Shown one piece after another: positions 37,301-50,953 of a DNA stretch of 64,000 nucleotides. Origin of the DNA: Wuchereria bancrofti (lineage: Eukaryota > Nematoda > Chromadorea > Rhabditida > Onchocercidae); NCBI GenBank assembly GCA_005281725.1, contig SSBO01000012.1, positions 23,222,419 through 23,286,418 of the forward strand, in the 5' to 3' direction. The notes beneath the pieces were generated by a model. That model was not told the DNA's origin. It did no database searches and was given only the letters and a program-made list of their open reading frames with translations. Each line of letters starts with the position of its first letter. Position 1 is the stretch's first letter. The position numbers were made by a program, and so were the translations under genes.

Positions 37301-40300
37301 TTAGATCAAATTGTTCCTTTCTTTTCCAATTTTATTCAAAAATTTCGATTTGACGAAATGTTTTGCAGCTGGTAGCGATTCATTTGCTGAAAAAATTTAA
37401 GTAAAATTATCTAAAATAAATTTATGATCAAATTTGTTGTTAATATATTAAAATCAATTAATCAAATGATAGCTTAGGCGAAGAAAAAAAGAAAACAAAA
37501 TAATAAAAATTAAAAAAAAAATGTGGAATTTCACTTAAAATATATTTTACTGGAATATAGTTTATTCATTTGAATTTAAATTTTTTAAAAAAAAAAAAGA
37601 GAGAGAGAGAGGGAACGATATAATAAGACATACTGCATTTTATTTTTCGTTTATTTGTCACATTTAAACCAAGAAGTTCACGTACTGTTAGCGAACGATT
37701 TCCAGAATTTTGTTTTAAAATAATGGTACTTGGTGTTGTCACATCTAATTTCTTGTCTCTTTCAATTTTTACGAGATTATTATGAATTGATAATGAATGT
37801 GTCATATCAGTTTGAGAGCATTTTAATGCTGAAATATAAACAAAACATATTTACAACAATTGATTTTTCTTTATTTAAAAAGAATTTATTAAAATTAATA
37901 CAAATTTAAAAATATATATTAAAATATTAAAATTTAACACTAATTTAAAATTTGTTGTTTATTACTATGTAATAAAGTTAACGATTTAAAAAAAAAAAAA
38001 CTTAAATGAGGTAAAATTTTATTATGAATTAATAATGAATGTGTCATATCAATTTAAATACATTTTAATACTGCAATATTAATTTTATAAACAAAACATA
38101 TTTACAACAAATTAAAAGAATTTATTAAAATTAGTATAAATTTTAAAATATGTATTAAAATATTAAAATTTAACACTAATTTAAAATTTGTTGTTTATTA
38201 CTATGTAATAAAGTTAATGATTTAAAAAAAAAAAAGTTAAATGAGGTAAAATTTGAGAAGTATATTATACCTGTAGAATTAGACATAAATGGTGTAATAT
38301 TAACATTATCAAAATGAACCATTCCTGATTTAGTTCGTTTTAGCAATATTTCATTTCCTTTTCCATTACTTTCTAATGTATTTTTTAAAATATGATTTGT
38401 TGATATGATATCAGTGGTATCAGTTGATAATGATTTTAATGATTGATCATTATTTGCTGCGGAAGTTTTTGTTGTAGTAACTGAGATTGAAATTGTTTCT
38501 GCTTGAGATAATGAAGGAAGATGTAATGGTATTATTGTTTGTTGTCTTATATCAATTGTTGGTGAAATAATAGGTAATAATTTTGAATAATAAGTTGATG
38601 ATCCATTTAATGATCTAAAAAAAAAAAAAATATTTAAAATTTTTGAATTATATAAATTATTTTGTATGAAAATAAAAAGAAAAATTAAGCTAAATGAGAA
38701 GGAAAGAAAAAAAAATAAAATTTTTGAATAATATAAATTATTTTGTATGAAAATAAAAAGGAAAAAAAAAATTTTTTTTTTCTTTTCATTACAATTAAGC
38801 TAAATGAGAAAGAAACAATATTTTAAAATTTAAATTACTTTAAAATTTAAAGTAAATGAGTAAATAACTAACATATTGCGTTGCTTTTTGAGTAATTCAT
38901 CACCTTTCATTATCATTATTTCGCGTTCTTTCTTTGACAATTCGATATGTTTATAATTTAAATGTGCAATTAATCTGCAATAATTTAACAAATTATATTT
39001 ACATTTGAAAAAAAAAATATTTAAATGATAAAACTAAGCTAAATTTATCCATCAAAATAGGACAAAATATTTTTAATACCAAGTATTAATCGAAATTGTT
39101 ATACTTAAATCAAATAAATGTACTTATGCAAAAATGTAAGAAAAAAGCAAAATGATAATAAAAGTGATTAAAATGATAAAAAATAGAATAACAAAATAAT
39201 GCTTTTCTTGCAAAATTATTTTAGAAAAATGCTAATGAAATTCAAGTAATAGTGATAAGAAAAAAAACTTATCATATCAATTATATCAGACGAATATGTG
39301 AATAAATGAAAGTATTATCACAAATAAAATAAGTTATTGTCATAAATATTTTTATTTTTTTTTTATTATATTTATTAGCACAAATAAAATAAGTTATTGA
39401 ATTCAAAAAATGAAACCTCTTGAAGCAATTAATGCTATTATTCTAGTATTTAATTATATAACATTTCTTATCACCAAATTAAACTATGCATTTGTTATCA
39501 CTGATAAATGCAAAAATATTAAATAAAAGTTTGAAGAGTTAAATAAATTTAACAACTAATTATATATCTTGATTTTTTTTTTACACACCATTAACATTGA
39601 AATAATTTAAAAAAAAAAAAATTGTAAAATTGAAATAATTAAAAAGTAACTCAAAATATTAATCAAATATTAATTCATTTTATTTTGCAAAAAGAAAAAA
39701 AATAGTAAAATATTCATTATAAATTTAAAATTTATTGATAAAAGCATACTTTCGTTTTTCTGCATATGAATCCAAACAACCATCGATCGTACATCGATAT
39801 GGATTATTAGCTCGTTTATGTTCAATTGTATGACGTGTTAACATACAACGATTTTTAAACCTTAATTATTAATTAAATATAATTTCATTTAATATTTGTA
39901 GTAATAATCATTATAAATATCAATGATAACAATTATTTATTTATTTATTAGTATTTTTATTATTTGTTAGTATTATTATTAACTATTTTTTTTTCACTGT
40001 TTTGAAAAAACAGAATGAGAAGCAATAAATAAGTAATTTTTAAATTTGTATAATTTAAAACAAACAAACAAACAAGTAATGTGAAATTTTTTTGTTAAAA
40101 ATTTATGTTACTATTATTATTATCATTATTATCACTATTAAAAACAAAATGAGCAATAAATAAGTGATTTTTAAATTTGTACAATTTAAAACAAACAAAC
40201 GAACAAGTAATTTAAATTTTTTCGTTAAAAATTTATGTGACTATTATTATTATTATTATTATTATCATTACTAACTTTTTTTTTCACTATTTTGGAAAAA

Positions 40301-42896
40301 AAAATGAGCAATAAATAAGTAACTGTTAAATTTGTATAATTTAAAACAAACAAACAAACGAGTAATGTGAAATTTTTTCGTTAAGAATTTATGTGACTAT
40401 TATTATCATTATTATTATTATCATTATTATTATTAACTATTTTTCTATTTTGGAAAACAAAATGAGAAGCAATAAATAAGTAATTTTTAAATTTGTATAA
40501 TTTAAAACAAACAAATAAGTAATTTAAAATTTTTTCGTTAAAAATTTATGTGACTATTATTATTAGTGTCATTATCATCATTATTAACTATTTTTTTTTC
40601 ATTATTATTAACTATTATTAGTGTCATTATCATTATTAACTGTTTTGAAAAAACAGAATGAGAAGCAATAAATAAGTAATTTTTAAATTTGCATAATTTA
40701 AAACAAACAAATAAGTAATTTAAAATTTTTTCGTTAAAAATTTATATGACTTACTTTTGTCCACATTTTTGACAAGTTAATGCCATGATTTTTTCAAAAT
40801 TTGACATTTGACGTCGACGAGTGCTGTCTATAAGTAATGTTGGCGCAATAGTTGAAGTATGAACTTTTGTTCCATCCAATGAAGTTTGCTTAAAATTAAA
40901 ATTTATTATTCTCTTTTTTCTTTTTTTTTTTTTTTTGTTTTATCTGATAAATATGATATGATAAGTGATAAATTCAAAAATTTACATTTGCTAAGAAATT
41001 AGATGCTTCATCCAATAAATTTTCCATAAATTGAGCATTTTCTTGAGAATTAGTAATATCATCAGTAGTTTCTTCCGAATGACCATTATTCATCCATTTT
41101 CCGGTTCTTACGAATTTTGAATTTCGAGTAATTTCAGTTGAAATCAAACTATCATCCTGCATAGTTTAGTTATTACAAATATTTTAAAGCAAAAACAAAA
41201 ACAAAGCAAATTTTAGTTAATATAAGGAAAATTTCAAAAAAAAAAAATTGAAAGCAAAATTTTTTATTTGTTATTGTAAACTTAATTTCAGGATTGGTGA
41301 TGAAACGAATTTTAAATTAAAATTAAACTAGAAAATAGTCCAAACCTCAGCTGAATTTGCTCCAGATGTATCAGTACTTGTGCAATTATCATTTGATATT
41401 TCCTGCTCCTAAAATTTAAAATTTATCAAAAACAGAAAAGACAAAACTGATAAAAATTATTTTCACTTCTAATTGTTTTTTTTTTTGTTGTCATTAACTT
41501 TTTCAAACCTCATTTTCCAAATTTCGATAACAATTGGCGACGCTTTTTGGAGAATATAATGATGTGTCAGAATTTGATGATGATGAATCATTCGAATTGC
41601 AGCAAAAGTTAAAATTTTGCTTTGGAAAAGCTGCAAAACTTATTAATTTAACACAAAAAAAAAATTTTTTTAAATAAATTCTTAAAAAAAAAAAAATGAA
41701 ATAAAATAGTTATAAATTTAATTTGTTCATTAAAAAATTATTTATAATATAACTACAAAAATCATTTTTGAACTAGAATGGAAATTTTTCAATAAAATTT
41801 TTAATTCAATTATAATTTTAATCAAAAAAAAAAAAAAAAGACTTACTATAAGTAACAGTTATCACTTTTTCTTTTTCAACTGAAGTAATACATGATTGAA
41901 AATTATCATTGAGCATTTCTGATATATCTTCATTTGGATGTGAACTTTTTAAATGAATTATAAAACTAAAAAAAAAAAAAGAAAAAAGGAAAATAAAAGA
42001 CAATGATGAATCATTTTGCAAAAAAAAAAATGAAACATTTAAAAAAAAAAAGATGATTATTTGAATTTTATGTAAATTAAATATAACTAACCTTTGTAAT
42101 GTAAACATATATGCGTCACAAAATGAACATTTAAATGATAAAACAGATGTTGTTATATCCTATAAATTTTTATCATATTTGTGTTACTAACATTTTATAA
42201 ATAATTTTATAAATAATCACACCATCTTTTATTAATCATTTAATTTTTCTTTTTTTTTTTTTTTAAAAAGTTCTAATTCTAATTCGAAAAAAAAAATTTC
42301 TAAAAATTGAATTTAATTTGTTAAATGAAATCATTTAATCAAAAGATATAAAATTAAAAAAATGTTTTTTTTTTTTCAAAAAATGATTGTTATCAAATGA
42401 TTTTAAGTTAAATTTTTTTTTCCTTATTAAAATTTTCATTCAATATTTAAGTAATCAAAATAATTTCCTTTTTCCTGTTTTCAAATATTTTTCTTTCTTT
42501 TTTTTTTTTTTTGGATAATTCCTGAAATAAAATGATACATTTAGCGAAAACGGTTTAATTTCCTGATTTTTCATTCCTGTAAAAGATGAAGATAAAATCG
42601 GATCTTTTCCGTATCGTATCGATGACTTATTGCCGTACTGAAAAAATATTTAATAATGGATATTTAGTACTTTTTTTTTTCTATTCCTTTCTCCATCATT
42701 TATAAAATTTTCATAAAAACAAATAAAATTATAATTAATGAAATAAATTATTAAATGAAAATATTTTAAATTTAAATGACATCAATTTAAAATGTTATTA
42801 TCATTGATATGATATGCGATTTGAATAATTCATAAGAATTTAATTTAAAAACATACCTTTCGCAGTTTCATTGTCCATTTGATATCACTTCGAGGC
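37301..42896 (-). CDS. C2H2 zinc-finger protein, multi-exon, N-terminus uncertain
   Basis: Thirteen exons join in phase: 42857-42896, 42539-42637, 42092-42159, 41847-41965, 41509-41630, 41346-41408, 40986-41156, 40755-40888, 39750-39860, 38873-38974, 38271-38614, 37634-37828, 37301-37386. They encode about 550 residues to the TAA at 37301-37303. The first in-frame ATG is at 42869-42871 (MKLRKYGNK, giving 542 residues). The acceptor before 42896 could be a spliced-leader site or a normal intron. Three C2H2 fingers are visible: FKCSFCDAYMF...HLKSSH in the N-terminal quarter; LTCQKCGQKFKNRCMLTRH; and YRCTIDGCLDSYAEKRK followed by HLNYKH. Each of the first two fingers is split by an intron. The rest is Ser/Thr/Asn-rich and unrecognised. 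Probably a nuclear nucleic-acid-binding protein; no ortholog recognised. Confidence 0.78.
37790..38235. repeat. Tandem duplication of about 230 bp spanning an exon edge
   Basis: GAATGTGTCATATCA at about 37794 recurs at about 38037. After it come AAACAAAACATATTTACAAC and TTTGTTGTTTATTACTATGT in both copies. The unit includes the first bases of the exon at 37634-37828 and its acceptor, so the upstream copy is a decayed pseudo-acceptor. Confidence 0.75.
40005..40750. repeat. Intronic array of about 150-190 bp units
   Basis: Four to five copies of a unit with GCAATAAATAAGTAATTTTT, AATTTAAAACAAACAAA, TCGTTAAAAATTTATGTGAC and an ATT trinucleotide tract. The last unit merges into the donor side of the exon at 40755-40888. 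Confidence 0.8.
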
Positions 42897-44254
42897 CTAA
42901 ACAAAAAAAAAAGAGGAGAAGGAAAAAAAAGGAATCAAAGTACTTTGAAATAAAATATTACTTTAAAATATTACTTTAATATCGTTAAGTAATAAAAAAA
43001 ATAAATGTATATTAATTATAAATGATAATTAATTTAAATTATGTTAAGTTAAAATGTAAATTTAAAAATGTTTCATTTTTGTTTTGTCAAAAATATGAAA
43101 TATTTTACAAAAATGTTAATTTAAAATGTTTCGCAAAAATTTGAAATATTTTTTACTTTGTCTTAAATGATAGTTGATTCATTTATCATTGAATGTATCA
43201 ATCATGTTATATAAACCTGAAGAAAAGCAAATTTTCCGATGTTAAATACAAAAGCAAAAACCAAAGAGAGGGTAAAAGAGAGAGAGAGGAAGAGAGGGAA
43301 AGAAAGGGGAAGAGAAAAAAAGAGTTGCTTGAAAAGAAGAATGAATAAAATTAATTCTGACAAGCTAAATGGTCTAAACTGGAAATAATTGAATAATTAA
43401 TAATATTATAAACTAAAATATCCTCCTCTAACATATTTGTCAATTTTGAAGAAATCTATAAAATTTTGCTAAAAATTTTTAGCTAACTTAAAACTAACCT
43501 TTTGCTATTACAATTTAATTCATTTATGCTACTGATAGTACGACTGATTATTTTATTGATAAGTACAACTTAAAATTCCAAAAAAATTATTACATAACAG
43601 TTAGTGAAGATGAATAATTTCATGTAATTATTACAAATAAGAAATAATGAACAAAATTGATTAAAATCTTTGTGATAATTTTGATATTACCATAAGTGGA
43701 AGGATGTGAAACTGATACAGTGATACTGATAACATCAGTAATTATTCAGAAAGCATTATGATTTCACAATTTAGAATCACAAATTAACTAAATTTCCTTT
43801 TCTTTAAAAAAAAAAAAAAATTGTATATAAATTTGTATCAATCTAAGTTAAAACTATTAATGGGAATAGTTAAAATTTTATTCCTTATCCGATTATAAGT
43901 GATAAATAAATGATAAAAAGAATGGAAATGATTAGAATGAGAATTTTGCTTTTTTTTTTTTTTTGCAATATATTAGACTAATTTTAATAGTTATAAACAA
44001 AAGGAATGCTGTAATAATGATATAAGGTGATGATAGCAGATGATTCTATCGGATAAAATTGGAGAAATTTAAAGGCGAACTTGTTAAACTGGTTATTGAT
44101 AAGGAATAGATTATCAATGGGATGAGCATTTCTTCCTATTGAATGATTGAATAACGTCTTTTAAAAATTTGTTTTTATCAAATGATTGAAATGAAACTGA
44201 TCAAATTGATTGAATTTTGCATTGAAATTATTTGATAATTGAAAGAAATTCAAT
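42897..44254. other. Region upstream of the zinc-finger gene
   Basis: No convincing gene. It contains a purine-rich GA tract (about 43258-43325) and A/T homopolymers. Confidence 0.5.
43258..43326. repeat. GA-rich purine tract
   Basis: About 68 bases of nearly pure purines (AGAGAGAGAGGAAGAGAGGG). Similar GA/CT tracts lie at 54660-54690, 55021-55060, 60058-60095 and 60893-60922. Confidence 0.85.
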
Positions 44255-44730
44255 TCAATTCAAAAATTTATACATTTCTTCAAGAGTATACTTCTTTTCA
44301 TTTTCCGGAAAAAGTGCTAAAAGCTCTGTAAGACAGTACCAAACGAATTAAATGATCTTTCATTGTCTTTTCTGCAAATTAAAATTTGGAAATTTTAAAT
44401 GTTAGTTAGTAGGCGACTAATTGATCACTACTTTTTTTTTTTTTTTTTTTTTAGGACTACAATAGCAAAATGATTACGAATCTACTTTTCTGATCTCTTA
44501 TATGATGTAGAATTCTGATTTCATACATATATAATATCATTATAACATTTTAGATTAAAGATTGATTGGTGTGGCGCGAATGATTTAAAATTAATTAATG
44601 TTTCATTAATGAAATTGATTAAATCACTCTCAAAGACTGGAACTACTGATACAATCAAATGTGGAATTATTTCATTAAATGTTAATTGTTTAATTATTAA
44701 TAACATAGCAATATCTTTACAGATCTTTCT
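44255..44730 (-). other. Two short coding-like segments of an unrecognised minus-strand gene
   Basis: A 69-nt open end at 44255-44325 after TTACAG encodes LLALFPENEKKYTLEEMYKF and ends with LN and a stop. Further upstream, 44521-44706 is open for 61 residues starting MLLIIKQLTFNEIIPHLIV. The second faintly resembles the helical ENY2/Sus1 family (CK...LTFNEII...VP...LINFINETL), but no donor connects the two pieces. This may be chance or a decayed gene. Confidence 0.2.
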
Positions 44731-44839
44731 GATTCAGCAATATTATCATAATTAAAACCTTATAAATGTCAAATGCAAGATGATAATTAACAATGATTAT
44801 GGTAACGATTTGAAAGTGTAATTGTAATAATTTTAATAT

Positions 44840-45545
44840 AACCGCTTTGTATAATTACAATGATTTTGTAACCATATTTTCATGTAATTACAACGATTTT
44901 ATAATCAGATTATATAAATTACAACGATTTTATTATTGTATAAATTACGACGATTTTATAACCATATTATATAAATTACAACGATTTTATTATTGTGTAA
45001 ATTACGACGATTTTATAACCATATTATATAAATTACAACGATTTTATTATTGTGTAAATTACGACGATTTTATAACCATATTATATAAATTACAACGATT
45101 TTATAACAATACTACGATTTCATAACCTTATTATATAAATTAGAACGATATTATAACAATATTATATAAATTACGACGATTTTATTATTGTATAAATTAC
45201 GACGATTTTATAACCATATTATATAAATTAGAACGATTTTATAACAATATTATATAAATTACGACGATTTTATAACCATATTATATAAATTACAACGATT
45301 TTATAACAATATTATATAAATTACGACGATTTTATAACCATATTATATAAATTACAACGAATTACAACGATTTTATAACAAAATTATATAAATTACAAAG
45401 ATTTTATAACAATATTATATAAATTACAACGATTTTATAACCATATTATATAAATTACAACGATTTTATAACCATATTATATAAATTACAACGAATTACA
45501 ACGATTTCATAACAAAATTATATAAATTACAACGATTTTATAACC
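44840..45545. repeat. Minisatellite, 57-bp then 31-bp units
   Basis: Left part: a 57-bp unit made of two related halves (ATTACAACGATTTTATTATTG and ATTACGACGATTTTATAACC). Right part: a simpler 31-bp unit, ATTACAACGATTTTATAACC followed by ATATTATATAA. The open frame it creates at 44847-45125 is a by-product of a unit length divisible by three. Confidence 0.92.
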
Positions 45546-46131
45546 ATGTTCTGTGGACTTCTTTGATATGTTATCTAAAAACAATTAGTTATGTGTTATG
45601 AAATAATTAGTAAAAATAATTAATAATATGTTATCTAAAAATAATTAGTAATGTATTATGCAAATTCCCTTTCAATTTCAAAATTCAAAATGAGATTACC
45701 CAATAGATAAGCTAATTTAGCTGATTAATTAATTTTATTTGCACTTTTTCTCTTTTCCTGAATGCTTTATCTATTAGATTGTGCAAATTTAATGTATTTA
45801 CTCTCGCTAAAAGATTAACATTTCTCAACTTTCAATATTCAATTTCACTTCAATTCCCATAATTTTAGCATATATGAATCATTTTTTCATATTTTACACT
45901 TAACACATCTATTATCAACGATCTATTATCAATAATACATCTATTATCAATGATACATATAACATTTTGATATTAATATATTCGGAAAAAAAAAGAGATA
46001 AAAAAAATAAAAATGTTATTTTCAATAAAATCAAGAAAAATAGATATCAACAATGTAAAAAAAATAACTGATATCATAAAATAAGTAATCGTTCATTTTT
46101 TTTTTTATTATGACTGATAAGTTTTAATTAA

Positions 46132-46400
46132 TTAGAAAGTGTTAATGATAATAATAAGGATAGAATTTTTTTTTTCGTAAACTTTATGAAATTTTTCAAA
46201 CAAAGAAAAAAAACGAAAAGTGTGAGAATAAAAAAAAAAAAAAAAACTGAAAGAAAAAAGAATTTGACAGACTTTCAGTGGAAAATAACTTTTATGTTTA
46301 ATCTTTCTGCTTCCTCTCTTTTCCATTTCGTCCATATCATTTATTTTCCTAATGCATCCAGCAGCGCGCATATTTACATATTCAATGCATTTACATTTTA
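46132..46400. other. A/T-rich spacer between repeats
   Basis: No gene. Homopolymer A runs and a short GC-richer patch (GCATCCAGCAGCGCGCATAT) just before the CA microsatellite. Confidence 0.4.
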
Positions 46401-46475
46401 ACATACACACACATACACAGACACATACACACATACACATACATACACAGACACATACACACATACACATACATG
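46400..46475. repeat. ACACATACACAG microsatellite
   Basis: About 75 bases of imperfect CA/CATA/CAGA repeats. Confidence 0.9.
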
Positions 46476-46544
46476 GATAAAACATATGGACAGACACATT
46501 CAGATAGAATGTATGATTGGTACATTTCAATAAGTATTATCCAC

Positions 46545-47115
46545 TCTTCCATTCATTCATTCCGTTGACTTATTCCGTTCATTTATTCCGTTTTCATTCA
46601 TTCCGTTAATTCATTCCGTTAATTCATTTCGTTCATTCATTCATTCCGTCCATTCATTCCGTTCATTCGTTCATTCCGTCCATTCATTCCGTTCATTCAT
46701 TCATTCCGTTCATTTATTCCGTTTCCATCCATTCCGTTTATTCATTCATTCATTCATTCCGTTCATTCATTCCGTTTTCATCCATTCCGTTCATTCATTC
46801 CGTTGATTTATTCCGTTCATTCATTCCGTTCATTCACTCCGTTTATTCATTCATTCCGTCCATTCATTCCGTTCATCCATTCCGTTCATTCATTCCGTTG
46901 ATTTATTCTGTTCATTCATTCTGTTCATTCATTCCGTTCATTCATTCATTCCGTTTATTCATTCATTCTGTCCATTCATTCCGTTCATTCATTCCGTCCA
47001 TTCGTTCCGTTCATTCATTCCGTTCACTCATTCCGCTGACTTATTCCGTTCACTCATTCCGTTCATTCATTCCGTTCATTCATTCATTCATTCTTTCATT
47101 CATTCATTCGTTCAT
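46545..47115. repeat. CATTCATTCCGTT minisatellite
   Basis: About 40 copies of a 12-16 bp variable unit made of CATTCATTCCGTT with extra CATT steps. It is open in one frame (His/Ser/Phe/Arg-rich) purely because of the repeat. Confidence 0.93.
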
Positions 47116-47362
47116 TGCTCTGACCATTCTCAGCGACAAAAATATGTAAAATGAATATAATTTGCATTACGATAGAAAATGAAAGAGAGAGAATCGATCA
47201 AAGAATTTGCATAATCTAAAAATGCTTTTCCAGAAAGCTTTCAATACTATTTGATAAGCTATTCGATAAGAAACAAATAATATCTTTCAATTTTCCCCTT
47301 TCAATACAAAAATATTAAAAAAAAAAAATTAATACAATCACTGCAAATCTTATTTCTTTTTC

Positions 47363-47440
47363 TTCCGCACCGGAACTATACTATTTTCTATTCTATACCA
47401 AAACTGTATCATATCATCCGCTTTTTCTTCCGTATCGGAA
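47363..47440. repeat. Repeated TTCCGnnnCGGAA palindromes
   Basis: TTCCGCACCGGAA at 47363-47375 and TTCCGTATCGGAA at 47428-47440, each preceded by a T-rich stretch and followed by a TATA-like tetranucleotide. Confidence 0.5.
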
Positions 47441-48492
47441 TTATATGAATTCGTCATTTTATTCTATACCAGAACTATACTACTTCCTGTTATGTGTGCT
47501 ATAATTTAAAAAAAAAAGATTAAAATAGAATTAAATAAAGTGAACATTTTTTGTAGACGTACCTAATCATTCTTATGAAAAAAGGAAGAATAAGAATAAA
47601 AATGAAAAAAAAAAATGATCTAAGCATTTTGTGAGAGTTTTTTTTTTTTCTTAGTTTTGCTTGATTTCTTTCTAAATTTGTTGCTCTCATTTAAATGTGA
47701 ATTGTTGAATGGAAGAAATACGGATGAAAAGAAGAATTTTTAATTAAAAAAAATTGATGCAACATTTTGATAAACAATCCATCAATTGATAATAACAGAA
47801 AAAAGAAGAAAAAAAAAAGCAAAATAATTTAAAGCTTATATTAATATGTCGTATCAACATGTTAGCAATGGTACTATCAATATACTGTATAAATAAACAA
47901 ACATGTAAACAATTAAACAAATAAACAATAAACATTTAAACAACAGGAAATTAATGTTTATCAAATGGGAAAAAAATTAAACCAAAATGTTAAAAATTTT
48001 TCTTGTCGTTAATTTTAATTAATAATATTTGCTGATATAATTATGAAATTAGATTTATTAAATTTACAGTTCTTTTTTTTTGATATTACTAATTAATTAA
48101 TTACAGAAATGGCATACCCAGAGATACTGATCTGATCTCACTTTAACTTATATTGCTATCAAAATATGCAATCATACATAAAATTACTAACTAAATGATC
48201 GCGCCATTAATTTTAATATTTATTAATTACCTATTGATTAAAAATTTATTTAATCATTATTCTAGTAATTCATTCCAATTATTAGCTAATATTTTTCTTA
48301 AAAATTAATATTTTTCTTAAAAAAAATCAATATTTATCATTGTTTGTTAATGCACAAAAAAAGAAAAACCTTCCATTATTTCATTCTCTTTTATAATTTC
48401 CACTTTGTTTCTTTAGAAGAAAAAAAAAATTGAAAAATCAAATATTTTATATTTAAAAAATAATATATTTCTAACTTTAAAAAAAATTTCAC
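47441..48492. other. Intergenic, nothing recognised
   Basis: A/T-rich. It should contain the 3' UTR of the gene ending at 48493. Confidence 0.5.
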
Positions 48493-50871
48493 TTATCCTC
48501 TTCGAAGTAATCTTTCAGGCCATAATGTAAATTTTGGTTTATTAAACCATGGTACAAATATACCATCAAAATTATTACCAAAAAAATTTGGCTTCAATGG
48601 AATTAATGGCGGCATTGCATCTAAATTATGTTTTTTGATCTTTTCAAAACCTAAAATTGATTGAAGACTTTTCGACGTTGATGAAATTCGAGTAGTAGTA
48701 GTAGTAATAGTAGTAGTACTAGTAATAGTATTAGTACTAGTAATAATTGTAGTAGTAGTAGTAATAGTAGTAGTAGTAATTGGAATACTAGTATTAGTAA
48801 TAGCATTACTAATTGTTGTTTTTAAAAATAAAAATGAAATTGGAGTTGTAATAGATTGTTTTGATGCTATAGGTGATGCAAAACTTAGTATTAAAGCATT
48901 TGAATTATTATTAAATTCAAATTGTGAAGTATTTTTTGTTAAATAAGGTGATGATGTGCTATCTGATTTCATTGGATTAATCAATTGATGTGTTCTTATC
49001 AATGGTTTTGTTTTATTGTAATTGTTTAATTTATGAAATTGTTTACGAAAATCAATTTTTGAATGAGCTGTATAACGTGTAATTGAAAATGGTTGATATG
49101 CTTCAGTTACAGAAATATTTGGTAATTCTTTTTCATTATTTGGTGATCGTACTGTTACAAATAATGAAAAATTTGCATTTGCATTTGTTGTTGTTGTTGT
49201 TGTTGTTGTTGTTATTAGCTGAAATTGTGATAAATTTTGTTGTTTATTATTAATTAAAATTTCATCTTTTTTAATTTTATAATCATCATCATCAATTGTT
49301 GCTAATTTTTGAGGAATATTTTCAATTTTAGCACATCCATTGATAATACTTTTTAGCATATTGCTAAATTTATTTGCATGAAATAAATTTTGTTTTTTAC
49401 TAATTTCTTGTTTTATTGGTTTATTTTGATTAAATTGTATAATTTGTTCATTTTCATTGAAAAATATTTCCGGATTTGAATCAATTGGAAATTTTGTTAA
49501 ATTTGTTATATTTTCATCATTCAAATTTAAATCATTTCTTAATTGCATTTCTTTTAATACAGGTGCAGCAACATTAGCTTGTAAACGTGACATTAACATT
49601 GGATTAATAATACCTACTATTCGTGGCAAATTATTATAAGCTATCATATCAGAAATATTATTTTCTTTTGATAAAAAATTATCAACAATTTGATGAGATT
49701 GAAAATTAGCATAATTCAAATTATTTGCTAATTTCATCTGATCAAATTGTGAAATAATATTACTAATGTTATATTGTGAAACACTCAAATTTATATGTTG
49801 CATAAATTTTTCAACTTTTCGAATATCACTTTTTAAACTATCAATATCTTTTCTCACTTTTAAAATTTGATTAAAAATTTCCGTATTGCTACGAAAAAAA
49901 CGTTCACGTGCCTGTTGTGATGTCATTTCAGGATAAAATTGATCCTTATCATTAAAAAAAATTTTTGGAAATTTTCCATTTTTTTGCAACCTTTTTTGTG
50001 ATATTTGAGTTGGATCGATATTTTCTACTTTACTAGAATCATTATCAGTAAGATCAATGATAATACGTCCGGTATATCCACCATACTGATATTGCTGATC
50101 GTTTGATATCATCGAAATTGGTGTTTTATTAATTAGTGTTGCATGAATATTATCAGTATTGTTAACATTCATTTTAATATGAATATCTGTCATTGCTTCA
50201 TCTGAAAATATATACTCATTTAATTAATTTTATTTATTTATATTTATTGAATAATTTTAAAAAAAAAAAAATTTTTTTTTTCCATTCAAATTATCCAATA
50301 AATTCTTTTATTATTACAAAGCTTCGAGAGATATGAAATTTTCAACACAAATTTCTGTAATATCAAACTGTGTTTTGTTTTGTTTTTTTTGTTTGAAATA
50401 TGAAATGAAAAAATTGATAAATTTAATTTAATTTTATCTTATCTCTTTCTGTCATTTTCAGATTATTCGTAATTATCGTTCTACTACTGCTAACATTTTA
50501 TTTGAAATAAATTATTCTTTCAATGCTAAAATTTTTATATTATTAAATTTGATTGATTTATTCGCAGTATCAAAATTTTTACTTTAATTGTAATCTAAGA
50601 CAGTAGCCAAGAATTTTATTAATATTTCTTAGACTATCTAAGAAATAAATTTTAATCTCAAATCTATTAATAAATATTGTGAGCCAAATTTTTACTGATC
50701 ATTTGCTGATCTGTTAGGAGTAAGATTTTTTTTCTAGCTCAACTTAATCAACCATTAATATTTGTGTCATCAAATCTCCTTCTCAAATATCAATTCACTG
50801 TCATTTTTTTGATTACAAATAAAATATTTTAAATATTTTTGAAGCCAAAAAAAAAAAAACCACAGAAATAG

Positions 50872-50953
<82 letters not shown>

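Noticed and set aside
44847..45125. 92-codon repetitive open frame
   Set aside because: It is the 57-bp minisatellite, whose unit is divisible by three. There are no start-site or splice signals.
46898..47149. His/Ser/Phe-rich open frame
   Set aside because: Product of the CATTCATTCCGTT array.
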